16,693 nt of DNA from Phascolarctobacterium sp. (GCA_016302525.1 JAEDNJ010000013.1:1-16693); one strand, 5' to 3'; positions 1-7,044 are shown, numbered from the stretch's first letter. Program-made: numbers and translations. Notes: generated by a model from the sequence alone, not told the origin.

Positions 1-1
1 A

Positions 2-211
2 CTAAGTAATGATGTAAATAATGATGAATATAAAGACAATGCTAATAGCTATAGTAGCTCGTCAAGCAATAACAAGAGGTCAAATACTAGCTCTGATGAT
101 AGCTATGATTCCTACTATACCTTGAGAGAGGAAGATTATAGCCAGGAATACGGTGACGATTACGAAGATGCTATACAAGATGGCTGGGAAGAGAAAAGGA
201 GAAGGAAATAG
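2..211 (+). CDS. C-terminal fragment of an unrecognised low-complexity protein (cut by window edge)
   Basis: An open frame runs from the left edge for 69 codons to a TAG stop at 209-211, with no start inside the window, so this is the 3' end of a gene that begins upstream. The visible part is hydrophilic. It has a run rich in Ser, Asn and Asp (around residues 14-43, including SSSSSNN), then an acidic, Tyr-rich stretch (YSQEYGDDYEDAIQDGWEE) and a basic end (KRRRK). No domain, membrane segment or catalytic motif is visible and I do not recognise the family. A terminator-like hairpin begins about 55 bp after the stop, which supports a real gene end. The base composition (about two thirds AT) is clearly more AT-rich than fbp next door. 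It could be the disordered tail of a larger protein. Confidence 0.55.
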   Translation, partial: LSNDVNNDEYKDNANSYSSSSSNNKRSNTSSDDSYDSYYTLREEDYSQEYGDDYEDAIQDGWEEKRRRK

Positions 212-264
212 GAGTTTCATTAGGAATAATTAAAATTTATATGTTTAAAGTCGTTAGAAATAAG

Positions 265-297
265 AAAGCCTCCTGAATTTCAGGAGACTGCTTTTTT
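265..297 (+). terminator. Rho-independent terminator after the left-edge gene
   Basis: A perfect 7-bp stem CTCCTGA/TCAGGAG (270-276 with 280-286) closes a 3-nt loop. It is extended by AAAGC (265-269) pairing with GCTTT (290-294) across a 3-nt bulge, and a run of six T ends it (292-297). It lies about 55 bp past the stop at 211 and so probably ends that transcript. Confidence 0.7.
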
Positions 298-348
298 GAC
301 CTAAATTGCCCTAAAAAGCAGCACACTTTTAGTGAAAATTACCCTTAA

Positions 349-588
349 TCTGGTTATGACAGGGTTTACGCTTATGCACGAACAGGCTCCTTAGCATTAG
401 CAGGTGGATTGTTTTTTTATCTGCTAGACAAAAGTCTTATTTATGGCTATAATTTAAGGTAGGGAGGAGACAATCTTAGGGAAGTATGCGGTACTGTTCT
501 AGTTATGCTGTCAGCTCTGCTGCTTGCTATTTTATAATACTATTATGAAAGAAAGGTTGCTCGTAGCATGAAGGACAATGATGAATAA
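349..588 (+). pseudogene. decayed small membrane-protein gene with two in-frame stops
   Basis: Reading the frame that starts at 349, the translation looks like protein. It has a hydrophobic segment (SLALAGGLFFYLL, about 388-426), a short polar stretch, a TAG at 460-462, a second hydrophobic segment (GTVLVMLSALLLAIL, about 490-534), a TAA at 535-537, and a basic/acidic tail (YYYERKVARSMKDNDE) ending in TAA at 586-588. The arrangement TM, linker, TM, charged tail is what a small two-pass membrane protein would give. A GTG-started frame at 332 (VKITLNLVMTGF) could be the original N-terminus, joined by a frameshift near 385. No ribosome binding site is obvious. No family was recognised. It could also be chance in AT-rich DNA, so the call is tentative. 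Confidence 0.35.
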
Positions 589-606
589 TATCTGTAAAAA
601 TTGTAC

Positions 607-612
607 TATAAT
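607..612 (+). promoter_or_regulatory. candidate -10 box of the fbp promoter
   Basis: A perfect TATAAT lies 60 bp before the fbp start codon, giving a predicted leader of about 50 nt. I see no good -35 hexamer at 16-18 bp upstream, and the TG dinucleotide at 602-603 is two bases off the extended -10 position. The fbp Shine-Dalgarno AAGGAGG is at 656-662, with ten bases to the ATG. Confidence 0.4.
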
Positions 613-672
613 GCTACTAAATTACATTCCTATATTTGGTGATAATAAGATGACTAAGGAGGAAGGAAGAAG

Positions 673-2595
673 ATGAACGCAAAGGATTTATCCGCTGAGG
701 ATATTAAGTATTTGAAGCTCTTGGCTAGAGAATTTCCTACTCAGGCAGAAACCTTTACGGAAATTATTAACCTACAGGCTATTTTGAACCTGCCTAAGGG
801 TACAGAGCATTTTATGAGTGACCTGCATGGTGAGTACGAAGCCTTTTTGCATATTTTAAATAACTGCAGCGGCGTTATTCGCGAAAAGGTAGAGGATTTG
901 TTCTTCACCCTGACCGATAGAGAGCGTAATGAGCTTTTAACGCTGATCTATTATCCCAAGGAAAAGCTGGATATGATGGAGAAGAAGGCGCCGCTTTCAG
1001 AAACCTGGGGCAAGCAGACCCTGCGCCGTTTGCTGCGCTTAGCTAAGCTGCTAAGCAGCAAGTACACCCGTTCTAAGGTGCGTAAGGCCATGTCTGAGGT
1101 TTTCCGCTACATTATCGACGAGCTGCTCCATGCTCAGCCCGAAGAAGAACGCAATCGCTATGTTTATCATGCGAAGATTTTAGATACGATTTGGGAAACT
1201 GGCGCTTTCCGTCCCTTTGTCTATTCTTTGACGAATTTGATTAAGCGCCTGGCTGTGGATCACCTGCACATTGTCGGCGATATTTATGACCGTGGTCCTC
1301 TGCCGCATAAGATTATGGACCGTCTCATGCAGCACCACTCTGTAGATGTGCAATGGGGCAACCATGATGTGCTGTGGATGGGTGCTGCTGCCGGCAGTGT
1401 TCCCTGTATCATCAATGTTATCCGCAACAATGTGCGTTACAATAACTGGGAGGTACTAGAGAACGGTTATGGTATTTCTCTGCGTAACTTTACTACCTTT
1501 GCAGAGAAGCATTACACCCTGCCGGAGAAAAAGGGTCCCTTAGAAAGGGCGATTAATGTTATCCTCTTTAAGGCAGAGGGTCAGGCTATGCTGCGCCATC
1601 CCGAATACAATATGGAGGATCGTCTGCTCTTTGATAAGATGGATTTAGCTAAGGGGACGGTACAGCTGCCCTATGGCGAATTTGAGCTGAATACCCACGA
1701 TTTCCCCACCTACGACCCCGAACATCCCTACGATTACAGCCCAGAGGAGCAGCAGATTGTTGAGGACTGGGTAAGAGACTTCCGCAACAGCGAGGCTCTG
1801 CAAAGACATATGAAGTTCTTCCTGAGCCATGGCTCTATTTATAAGGTTATGAACGGCAACCTTATGTTCCACGGTGGCGTTGCCCTGACAGAGGACGGTG
1901 AATTCCGCGAAATTACTGTGCGTGGCGAAACTCATCATGGTCGTGCTTATATGGATTACATTGACCATCTCTGCCGTGTTGGCTTCCGTCGTCGCAGTGA
2001 GGAGGACCTGGACTTTTTCTGGTTCATGTGGATTCATCCAGACTCTCCTGTTTCTGGCCGTATTATCAAGACCTTCGAGCGCAGCTATCTGGACGACGAG
2101 AGCACCTGGCCAGAACCGCAGGATGCCTACTACATCCTGCACCGCAAGAAGGAGATTTGCGAAAAGGTGCTGCATGAGTTTGGCTTAGATTCTCCGCAAT
2201 CCCATATTATCAACGGCCATACTCCTGTTAAGGTTTCCAAGGGTGATACCCCTGTACGTGCTGAGGGCAGAGAGATTTGCATTGATGGCGGCTTCTGCAA
2301 GGCTTATCAAAAGAGCACTGGTATTGCTGGCTATACTCTGATTTTCAACAGCCATGGTATCCGCATTAAGGCTCACTATCCCTTCAAGAGCATTGCTAAC
2401 GTTCTGGAGAACAATGCTGATATTGACAGCCGTACCACTCAGGTTGAGCAGGAGCCTAAGCGGGTGATGATTGCCGATACTGACAATGGCAAGAACATTC
2501 AAGAGCAGATAGATGGCTTAATGAAGCTGCTCTGTGCTTATCGAGATGGCATCATCCAGGAGCATCCCGAAAAGAGCAAGATGCCGAATAAGTAA
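673..2595 (+). CDS. fbp: class III fructose-1,6-bisphosphatase
   Basis: The product (640 aa) hydrolyses fructose 1,6-bisphosphate to fructose 6-phosphate, the committed step of gluconeogenesis, in the cytosol. It belongs to the Firmicutes-type class III family, close in length to the roughly 670-residue Bacillus enzyme. The metallophosphoesterase signature is intact: SDLHGEYEAF (residues 49-58, metal ligands D50 and H52), GDIYDRG (202-208), WGNHD (228-232), and later HGS, FHGG and NGHTPV motifs supplying further histidines. There is no signal peptide or membrane segment. The ATG at 673 has AAGGAGG ten bases upstream. The gene stands alone, preceded by its own candidate -10 and followed by hairpins in a convergent intergenic region. 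Known enzymes of this class require Mn(II) and are often activated by phosphoenolpyruvate; the sequence alone does not show that here. Confidence 0.97.
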   Translation: MNAKDLSAEDIKYLKLLAREFPTQAETFTEIINLQAILNLPKGTEHFMSDLHGEYEAFLHILNNCSGVIREKVEDLFFTLTDRERNELLTLIYYPKEKLDMMEKKAPLSETWGKQTLRRLLRLAKLLSSKYTRSKVRKAMSEVFRYIIDELLHAQPEEERNRYVYHAKILDTIWETGAFRPFVYSLTNLIKRLAVDHLHIVGDIYDRGPLPHKIMDRLMQHHSVDVQWGNHDVLWMGAAAGSVPCIINVIRNNVRYNNWEVLENGYGISLRNFTTFAEKHYTLPEKKGPLERAINVILFKAEGQAMLRHPEYNMEDRLLFDKMDLAKGTVQLPYGEFELNTHDFPTYDPEHPYDYSPEEQQIVEDWVRDFRNSEALQRHMKFFLSHGSIYKVMNGNLMFHGGVALTEDGEFREITVRGETHHGRAYMDYIDHLCRVGFRRRSEEDLDFFWFMWIHPDSPVSGRIIKTFERSYLDDESTWPEPQDAYYILHRKKEICEKVLHEFGLDSPQSHIINGHTPVKVSKGDTPVRAEGREICIDGGFCKAYQKSTGIAGYTLIFNSHGIRIKAHYPFKSIANVLENNADIDSRTTQVEQEPKRVMIADTDNGKNIQEQIDGLMKLLCAYRDGIIQEHPEKSKMPNK

Positions 2596-2610
2596 CAAAA
2601 TATAGCGATT

Positions 2611-2658
2611 AAAAAAGCCCATACCTACGCAGTTGTTCATGTAGGTGTGGGCTTTAAA
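2611..2658. terminator. bidirectional terminator between fbp and the alanyl-tRNA editing gene
   Basis: AAAGCCCATACCTAC (2614-2628) pairs with GTAGGTGTGGGCTTT (2641-2655), a 15-bp stem with one G-T wobble and a 12-nt loop. Six A precede it (2611-2616), which read as six T on the minus strand. The plus side has only TTTAAATTT. It starts 16 bp after the fbp stop and can serve both convergent transcripts, better on the minus strand. Confidence 0.8.
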
Positions 2659-2733
2659 TTTGCTTAAAAAGTCAAAAACAAGATGAGCTTTAAGTGCGTA
2701 TAAGAAGCATATAACAAAGAAGCTTGATTCTAA

Positions 2734-2785
2734 AAACGCGTAAAACTATAAAATGGCGATAACGATTTTATAGTTTGGTGCGTTT
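2734..2785. repeat. long composite inverted repeat in the fbp/alaX convergent gap
   Basis: A perfect 12-bp AT-rich stem AAACTATAAAAT (2743-2754) / ATTTTATAGTTT (2765-2776) encloses a 10-nt loop. It is flanked, across symmetric 3-nt internal loops, by a second 6-bp stem AAACGC (2734-2739) / GCGTTT (2780-2785). It has no long T-tract on either side. It may be a second, weaker terminator or an mRNA 3'-end stabiliser; the function is not shown. Confidence 0.7.
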
Positions 2786-2861
2786 CTATAAATACGATTA
2801 ATGAACTAGTTCGCTTTCAAAGCTTCATATAAACTAAGGCTTTGCAAGAGGAGGTTTTCGC

Positions 2862-4067
2862 TTACATCTGCAAAATTTGCTCCTTGATGGCCTCTAGCTT
2901 AGCCTGCCAATCGATGCAGTAGGGGCTGCCACCCTGGGTGCAGTCTGGCTTGCCACCGCCACGACCGCCAAAGGCTTCGTTCAAAAGGCGAATATAGTGC
3001 TGGCAGTTGCCCGGAGTGCCGGGAGCAGTGGCTACAATGTAGCTGAGGCGCTCTGGCTGCACAATCACAATAAGGCTCAGCGTATTTGCGAGGCTAGTCA
3101 CCTTGGGCAGAAGCTGCTTGCCCTCCTTGCCATCGCCCTCAGGAATGGTGATTACGAGCAGCCTTGCTCCGTTTGCACAGCTGGGAGCAACGGCCAGAGC
3201 CGCCTCTACCTGCTGCTCTAGGAGCTTCATGGTAGCGTTTCTGAGCTTTAGCTGCAGCTGAGCCATGTCCTCAGCTTGTTTCGCCAGCATAGCCTCAACA
3301 TTCTCTAGCTTCGTAGAAAAGCCCTCGGCAATGCTCAGCATGAGGCTGTTTTTCTTATCTGCATCCAGCAAGGCACGACGACCGCAAAGAAACTCAATGC
3401 GACAGCCGCCCTTGTGCTTTTCCTTACGAATGACCTTCACGGAGCCCACCATGCCCGTAGAGCTGGGGTGCGTGCCGCAGCAGGTACAGACATCGGCGTC
3501 TTCGATAGAGACAATACGCAGAGTACCTGTAAGCTTGTCGTTGAACTTGCGCATTTTATCCTTGAGCTTGACGGCCTCGCTGCTATCAAGATAGTCTACG
3601 CGGATAGGGCGGTTTTCCCAAATGATTTCGTTGGTGAGCATTTCCGCCTGCAGCAGCTCTTCGTTAGAAAGCTCCTTATCTACATCAATATAGACCATGT
3701 CCTCGTGCATATGAAAGCCCACATTTTTAGTGCCAAAAAGCTTCCAGCAGGCATAGCTGAGGATGTGCTCGCCACAGTGCTGCTGCATACGGTCGAGGCG
3801 AAGCTTCCAGTCTAGGACTGCCTCGACCTGAGCACCAGGCTCCAGCGGCCTGTCGCATTCGTGGTAAATATGGCCGGCCTTTTCCGAGACATGGCTTACA
3901 AAAGCCTCGCCCAGCTTGCCTTTATCGCTCAGCTGACCGCCACCCTCTGGGAAGAACACGGTTTGGTCCAGCTCAACAAGATATTGCCCGTCCTTTTCTG
4001 TGCAGGCAATGACAGTGGCCTGGCATTTTTTGAGCAACGAGTTGTTTTCATATAGCTTAAGTGTCAT
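2862..4067 (-). CDS. alaX: alanyl-tRNA editing hydrolase, AlaX type with DHHA1 tail
   Basis: This 401-aa protein resembles the editing half of alanyl-tRNA synthetase without the aminoacylation domain. It is expected to deacylate mischarged Ser-tRNA(Ala) (and Gly-tRNA(Ala)) in trans in the cytosol. Residues 1-90 form the N-terminal barrel, with the FFPEGGGQLSD motif (38-48). The editing centre has H97-x3-H101 (QQHCGEHIL) and C196-x3-H200 (CCGTH), the four usual zinc ligands. After a helical linker (about 245-290), the C-terminus has the DHHA1 glycine-rich motif GGRGGGKPDCTQGG (367-380). That makes it the long AlaX form. The ATG at 4067 has AGAGGGG six bases upstream and an extended -10 promoter further up. 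It is monocistronic, lying between two terminators. The HSGEH found in many relatives reads HCGEH here; the zinc ligands are unaffected. Confidence 0.92.
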   Translation of the reverse strand: MTLKLYENNSLLKKCQATVIACTEKDGQYLVELDQTVFFPEGGGQLSDKGKLGEAFVSHVSEKAGHIYHECDRPLEPGAQVEAVLDWKLRLDRMQQHCGEHILSYACWKLFGTKNVGFHMHEDMVYIDVDKELSNEELLQAEMLTNEIIWENRPIRVDYLDSSEAVKLKDKMRKFNDKLTGTLRIVSIEDADVCTCCGTHPSSTGMVGSVKVIRKEKHKGGCRIEFLCGRRALLDADKKNSLMLSIAEGFSTKLENVEAMLAKQAEDMAQLQLKLRNATMKLLEQQVEAALAVAPSCANGARLLVITIPEGDGKEGKQLLPKVTSLANTLSLIVIVQPERLSYIVATAPGTPGNCQHYIRLLNEAFGGRGGGKPDCTQGGSPYCIDWQAKLEAIKEQILQM

Positions 4068-4119
4068 TGTTAGTCCCCTCTTTCAAAAAATATGTGTAAG
4101 AAGAAAATTTAATGGTACT

Positions 4120-4128
4120 ATTATATCA
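4120..4128 (-). promoter_or_regulatory. extended -10 promoter of the alanyl-tRNA editing gene
   Basis: On the minus strand the sequence reads TGATATAAT, a perfect extended -10 (TGN-TATAAT), 52 bp before the start codon. The -35 region is T-rich (TTTTTG at 17 bp) and poor, as is common for extended -10 promoters. Confidence 0.6.
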
Positions 4129-4143
4129 CATTGCCAGCATAAC

Positions 4144-4170
4144 AAAAAACCAGGAGCTGCCACTCCTGGG
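4144..4170 (-). terminator. Rho-independent terminator downstream of the TauE/SafE gene
   Basis: CCAGGAG/CTCCTGG (4150-4156 with 4163-4169) form a perfect 7-bp stem with a 6-nt loop. On the minus strand six T follow directly (4149-4144). It sits just upstream of the alaX promoter and separates that gene from the permease gene. Confidence 0.8.
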
Positions 4171-4185
4171 GTTTCTTTGTCCATT

Positions 4186-4222
4186 AAAAAGCGAGCGCTC
4201 TGATGAGACCCACTAATCGCTT
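4186..4222 (-). terminator. weaker hairpin with T-tract downstream of the TauE/SafE gene
   Basis: On the minus strand AAGCGA (4222-4217) pairs with TCGCTT (4194-4189), followed by T5 (4190-4186). The 22-nt loop contains a short CTC/GAG helix. It may act in tandem with the stronger terminator at 4144-4170. Confidence 0.35.
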
Positions 4223-4253
4223 AGCAAATATATTATATCACTATTATCATAGT

Positions 4254-4293
4254 AAGAAAAGCTGCAAAAGAAATATTAGTACATAGCTTTTGC
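4254..4293 (-). terminator. hairpin just after the TauE/SafE stop codon
   Basis: GCAAAAG (4264-4270) and CTTTTGC (4287-4293) are a perfect 7-bp inverted repeat with a 16-nt loop, starting 14 bp past the stop codon. On the minus strand the sequence after it is AGCTTTTCTT, only moderately T-rich. It is a possible first terminator or 3'-end stabiliser. Confidence 0.35.
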
Positions 4294-4306
4294 CTAGATT
4301 TTTACA

Positions 4307-5068
4307 TTAAAACAACGCTGTATGCAGGAACTTGAGCGCTGTCAGCATTACGAGGCAGGAGGTGCCCTTCATCAGGAGGGCAGAATTCATCCTGACGGCT
4401 AAACGCACGCCTAGCTGCGCTCCTAGTGAAGCCCCCACTCCCAGGCCGATAGCAGTCAGCCATACCACGTGTCCGAGGCTGGCGTGGGAAATAACCCCTG
4501 CTATAGCAGAAATGCACAGAATCGCCGTAGAGGTAGCAATGGCCACCTTGACAGGAAAGTGCAGCACATAGGTCATCATAGGCACATGAATGACACCGCC
4601 GCCAATGCCCAGAATGCTCGCAATAAAGCCCACCACAATGCTGCAGCCAACGCCGAATTGCCAGTTGTAATGCTCTGGCACCTGCTCGTTAGTGTCCTGG
4701 CTCGCTTTTTTGCTAGCCTTTTTAAACATATGGATAGCAAAAAGGAAGAAGAAAATGCCAAAGACGAGATAAAAGCTGCGGCCCTTTAAATATTCTGAGG
4801 CATAGCTGCCGAGAAAGGCACCTGGCACTGTAGCCAGAGCAAACTTCCAGGCCGCATCCAGGCAGACCTTTTTTTGTCTGAGGTAGCCAAGGCTGCCAGA
4901 GAGGGCGTTCAGCAGAACTACAAACATAGAGGTGCCAATCGCCGCCGAGGGCTCAAAGCCGAACAAAAAGGTTAAGAGCGGTACGATGACTACACCGCCG
5001 CCAATCCCCAGCATAGAGCCAAGGCAGCCAACTGCAGCACCTACCGCTAAAAACAATAAGATTTCCAT
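4307..5068 (-). CDS. TauE/SafE (TSUP) family membrane permease, putative sulfur-anion exporter
   Basis: This 253-aa, mostly hydrophobic protein has about 7-8 predicted membrane segments. It shows the internal duplication typical of the TSUP family: GSMLGIGGGVVIVP at residues 17-30 and ASILGIGGGVIHVP at 150-163. A cytosolic basic loop (MFKKASKKAS, about 114-123) separates the halves. Characterised relatives export sulfite, sulfoacetate or other organosulfur anions, or take up related compounds. The substrate cannot be told from sequence. The ATG at 5068 lies about 13 bases after AAAGGAGC (5088-5081), a longer than usual spacing, and no better in-frame start is seen. A 157-bp gap with two hairpins separates it from the upstream yeiH-like gene, so it may be transcribed separately. 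The nearby YeiH permease makes a role in sulfur-anion traffic plausible, but this is inference. Confidence 0.85.
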   Translation of the reverse strand: MEILLFLAVGAAVGCLGSMLGIGGGVVIVPLLTFLFGFEPSAAIGTSMFVVLLNALSGSLGYLRQKKVCLDAAWKFALATVPGAFLGSYASEYLKGRSFYLVFGIFFFLFAIHMFKKASKKASQDTNEQVPEHYNWQFGVGCSIVVGFIASILGIGGGVIHVPMMTYVLHFPVKVAIATSTAILCISAIAGVISHASLGHVVWLTAIGLGVGASLGAQLGVRLAVRMNSALLMKGTSCLVMLTALKFLHTALF

Positions 5069-5098
5069 ATGGATTACGAAGCTCCTTTAGCCATTGTA

Positions 5099-5157
5099 CT
5101 GGCTTTTTAAGGTAAAGAGAAAAGCCAGCTATGAAAACTCCCTAGCAAATCATAGCT
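5099..5157 (-). promoter_or_regulatory. two adjacent hairpins between yeiH-like gene and TSUP gene
   Basis: On the minus strand, AGCTATG (5157-5151) pairs with CATAGCT (5133-5127), followed by GGCTTTTCTCTTT, a plausible terminator for the yeiH-like gene. Immediately after it, CTGGCTTTT (5128-5120) pairs with AAAAGCCAG (5107-5099) around a 12-nt loop, ending about 10 bases before the TSUP ribosome binding site. The two stems share two bases (5127-5128). The second has no T-tract and may be a leader structure of the TSUP mRNA. Confidence 0.45.
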
Positions 5158-5225
5158 AGCTAATAATACAAGAAACGCTTAAAGTAAAAATATCTGAGAT
5201 TATCAAATCTATACTAAACTTTTGC

Positions 5226-6302
5226 TTACAGATTAGTATAATAAATGCCGGTTGCCATTTGCACTGCGATAGAAACAACGGTAATCGCCATCCAGCACAA
5301 AAGACCCATGATAATGGGCTTGCCACCCTTTTGAATGAGCTCGACAATGTTGGTGTTAAGGCCAATCGCGCACATAGCCATAGCGATAAAGAACTTAGCC
5401 AGCCACTTCATAGCGTGCAGGAAGCTGCCCATATAAAAGGCAGTGAAGCCAGATTCCGGCAGGCTGCCGACAATAGTAGTCACAATAGCAGCGCAGATAA
5501 AGTAAATGATGAAGAAGGGGAATACGCTTGCCAAAGAATAATTAGAGCCTGCACCGGCAGCATTCTTTGCCTTGTAGGAGGTGTAGAAGGCCAGAGCCAG
5601 GGTAATAGGAATAATGGCGAGGGTACGGGTCAGCTTAACGGTAACAGCAGCAGAGAGGATACCGTCCACACCGTAGAGGCTTTCTGCGGTAGAAGCGCAG
5701 GCGGTAACAGAGGAGGTGTCGTTGACAGCAGTGCCGGCAAAAATCGCAAAGCCCTCGCTGCCAAAGCCAATGCTATAGCCCAGAGTAGGAAAAATCAAGG
5801 CTGCCAGAACATTAAAGAGGAAGATAACCGAAATGGACTGCGCCACCTCCTTGTCATCAGCATTAATAACAGGAGCTGTTGCAGCAATGGCAGAGCCGCC
5901 GCAGATAGAGGAGCCTACGCCGATAAGCGTAGAAACCTTAGCGTCCATGTTAAGCAGCTTCATGACAATATAAGCAGTAATGAGAGAAATACCAATGGTA
6001 GACACGATAACAGGCAGGCTCTTGCTGCCTACGCTTAAAATAGTGCCCAGATTTAGAGAGAAGCCCAAAATGATTACGGCCCATTGCAGAATCTTTTTGG
6101 AGGTGAATTTTATGCCGTCCTTATTTTTGGGGCTAGCGGCGATTTGGGGCTTCACCAGAGTGAGCAGCATACCCATGAGAATAGCAAAGACGGGAGCTCC
6201 TATGACCTCTAGGGAAACAGAACCAATTTTTAGACCACCTAAGAAGGTGGCAATACCAGCGATAACGACACAAAGCAGAGTGCCCTGCAGTAAATTAGTC
6301 AT
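5226..6302 (-). CDS. yeiH: YeiH/UPF0324 family membrane protein (putative sulfate exporter family)
   Basis: A 358-aa integral membrane protein with about 10 predicted transmembrane segments. It carries the family's two conserved polar motifs: GVGSSICGGSAIAATAPVI (residues 128-146) and GTAVNDTSSVT (190-200). Family members are labelled putative sulfate exporters. In E. coli, yeiH sits beside the LysR regulator yeiE, but the substrate is not firmly established. The ATG at 6302 has AAAGGAGC (6320-6313) ten bases upstream. This Shine-Dalgarno lies directly beside the dedA stop codon, so the two genes form an operon with a 21-bp gap and likely translational coupling. No LysR regulator gene is adjacent here. 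Family membership is secure; the transported substrate is not. Confidence 0.9.
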   Translation of the reverse strand: MTNLLQGTLLCVVIAGIATFLGGLKIGSVSLEVIGAPVFAILMGMLLTLVKPQIAASPKNKDGIKFTSKKILQWAVIILGFSLNLGTILSVGSKSLPVIVSTIGISLITAYIVMKLLNMDAKVSTLIGVGSSICGGSAIAATAPVINADDKEVAQSISVIFLFNVLAALIFPTLGYSIGFGSEGFAIFAGTAVNDTSSVTACASTAESLYGVDGILSAAVTVKLTRTLAIIPITLALAFYTSYKAKNAAGAGSNYSLASVFPFFIIYFICAAIVTTIVGSLPESGFTAFYMGSFLHAMKWLAKFFIAMAMCAIGLNTNIVELIQKGGKPIIMGLLCWMAITVVSIAVQMATGIYYTNL

Positions 6303-6323
6303 CTAAATAAAAGCTCCTTTCGC

Positions 6324-6977
6324 TTAATCCTTTTTGCCTAAAAGCTTTTTGCCAACAGTCTCATAGAGAATGGGCAAGAGCGAGAAAATGACGATACCAA
6401 GGGTTACAAAGGTGAAGTTTTGCTTAATGATGGGGATATTGCCAAAGAAGAAACCACCGCCAACAAAGAGTGTTACCCAGACTACAGCGCCGATAACATT
6501 GTAATGCGCAAAGGTGGTGTAGTGCATTTTGCCAATGCCAGCCACGAAGGGGGCAAAGGTGCGCACGATGGGCACGAAGCGGGCCAGAAAAATGGCCTTG
6601 TGACCATGCTTTTCGTAGAAGGCAGAGGCCTTGGCCACGTGCTCAGGCTTGATGAGCTTCGTGTTCATGTTGAGCAGAGCATTGCCAAACTTTTCGCCAA
6701 TCATATAGTTGCAGGCGTCGCCTAAGACCGAGGAAACGAGAAAAATACCCACCAGCCAATAGATATTCATGCTTTCGGGGGCGGCAGCCGCCAGAGCGCC
6801 GCAGGCAAAGAGCAGGGAGTCACCCGGCAGGAAGGGGGTTACAACAAGACCTGTCTCACAGAAAACCACTAGGAAGAGAATGGCATAGATTAAAGAGCCA
6901 TAGGCTGCCATTATTTCCGGCAGGTGTTTATCTAAATGCAGAATCAGGTCGAGAAAATAACTAAGATATACTTCCAT
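6324..6977 (-). CDS. DedA family membrane protein
   Basis: This 217-aa protein has the DedA (SNARE-associated/VTT) fold. The motif ETGLVVTPFLPGDSLLF (residues 41-57) and ARFVPIVRTFAPFVAGIGKM (132-151) are both present. The residues E41, D53, R133 and R139 match the acidic and arginine residues known to be essential in E. coli YqjA/YghB. Hydrophobic helices and re-entrant loops span the rest, and the tail is basic (KKLLGKKD). DedA proteins are proton-linked and are thought to act as lipid (undecaprenyl-phosphate or phospholipid) flippases or scramblases, contributing to envelope and pH homeostasis. The ATG at 6977 has AAGAGG seven bases upstream. It is the first gene of the dedA-yeiH operon, under a strong promoter at 7016-7044. 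The pairing with a YeiH permease is not one I know to be functionally explained. Confidence 0.93.
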   Translation of the reverse strand: MEVYLSYFLDLILHLDKHLPEIMAAYGSLIYAILFLVVFCETGLVVTPFLPGDSLLFACGALAAAAPESMNIYWLVGIFLVSSVLGDACNYMIGEKFGNALLNMNTKLIKPEHVAKASAFYEKHGHKAIFLARFVPIVRTFAPFVAGIGKMHYTTFAHYNVIGAVVWVTLFVGGGFFFGNIPIIKQNFTFVTLGIVIFSLLPILYETVGKKLLGKKD

Positions 6978-7015
6978 TTAAAAACCTCTTTCTATACTTT
7001 ATAAAATAACACTTT

Positions 7016-7044
7016 ATTCTACCATAAAAGCGTAAGCTTGTCAG
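7016..7044 (-). promoter_or_regulatory. promoter of the dedA-yeiH operon
   Basis: On the minus strand CTGACA (7044-7039, five of six to TTGACA) is followed at exactly 17 bp by TAGAAT (7021-7016, five of six to TATAAT). TGG precedes the -10 (extended -10). The predicted start is about 30 bases before the dedA ATG. This is the best sigma-A-type promoter in the window. Confidence 0.75.

Noticed and set aside
1645..2175. A 176-codon open frame antisense to fbp
   Set aside because: It lies wholly inside the clearly recognised fbp gene, has no Shine-Dalgarno and no recognisable motif.
2818..2844. Possible hairpin CAAAGC/GCTTTG just after the alanyl-tRNA editing gene
   Set aside because: The pairing needs a bulge and no T-tract follows on the minus strand. 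The hairpin at 2611-2658 is a much better terminator.
4000..4203. A plus-strand frame spanning the start of the alanyl-tRNA editing gene and its promoter
   Set aside because: It reads through a clear terminator hairpin and the promoter on the opposite strand, and has no domain or start signal.
4302..4517. A 71-codon minus-strand frame overlapping the end of the TSUP gene
   Set aside because: It lies in another frame of the same DNA and no ribosome binding site was seen. The overlapping TSUP frame carries the duplicated GIGGG motifs.
5259..6038. A 259-codon open frame on the plus strand opposite the yeiH-like gene
   Set aside because: It is entirely antisense to a well-supported membrane-protein gene, begins with TTG without a ribosome binding site, and its translation is an arginine/asparagine-rich mixture with no domain. 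It is a frame shadow.
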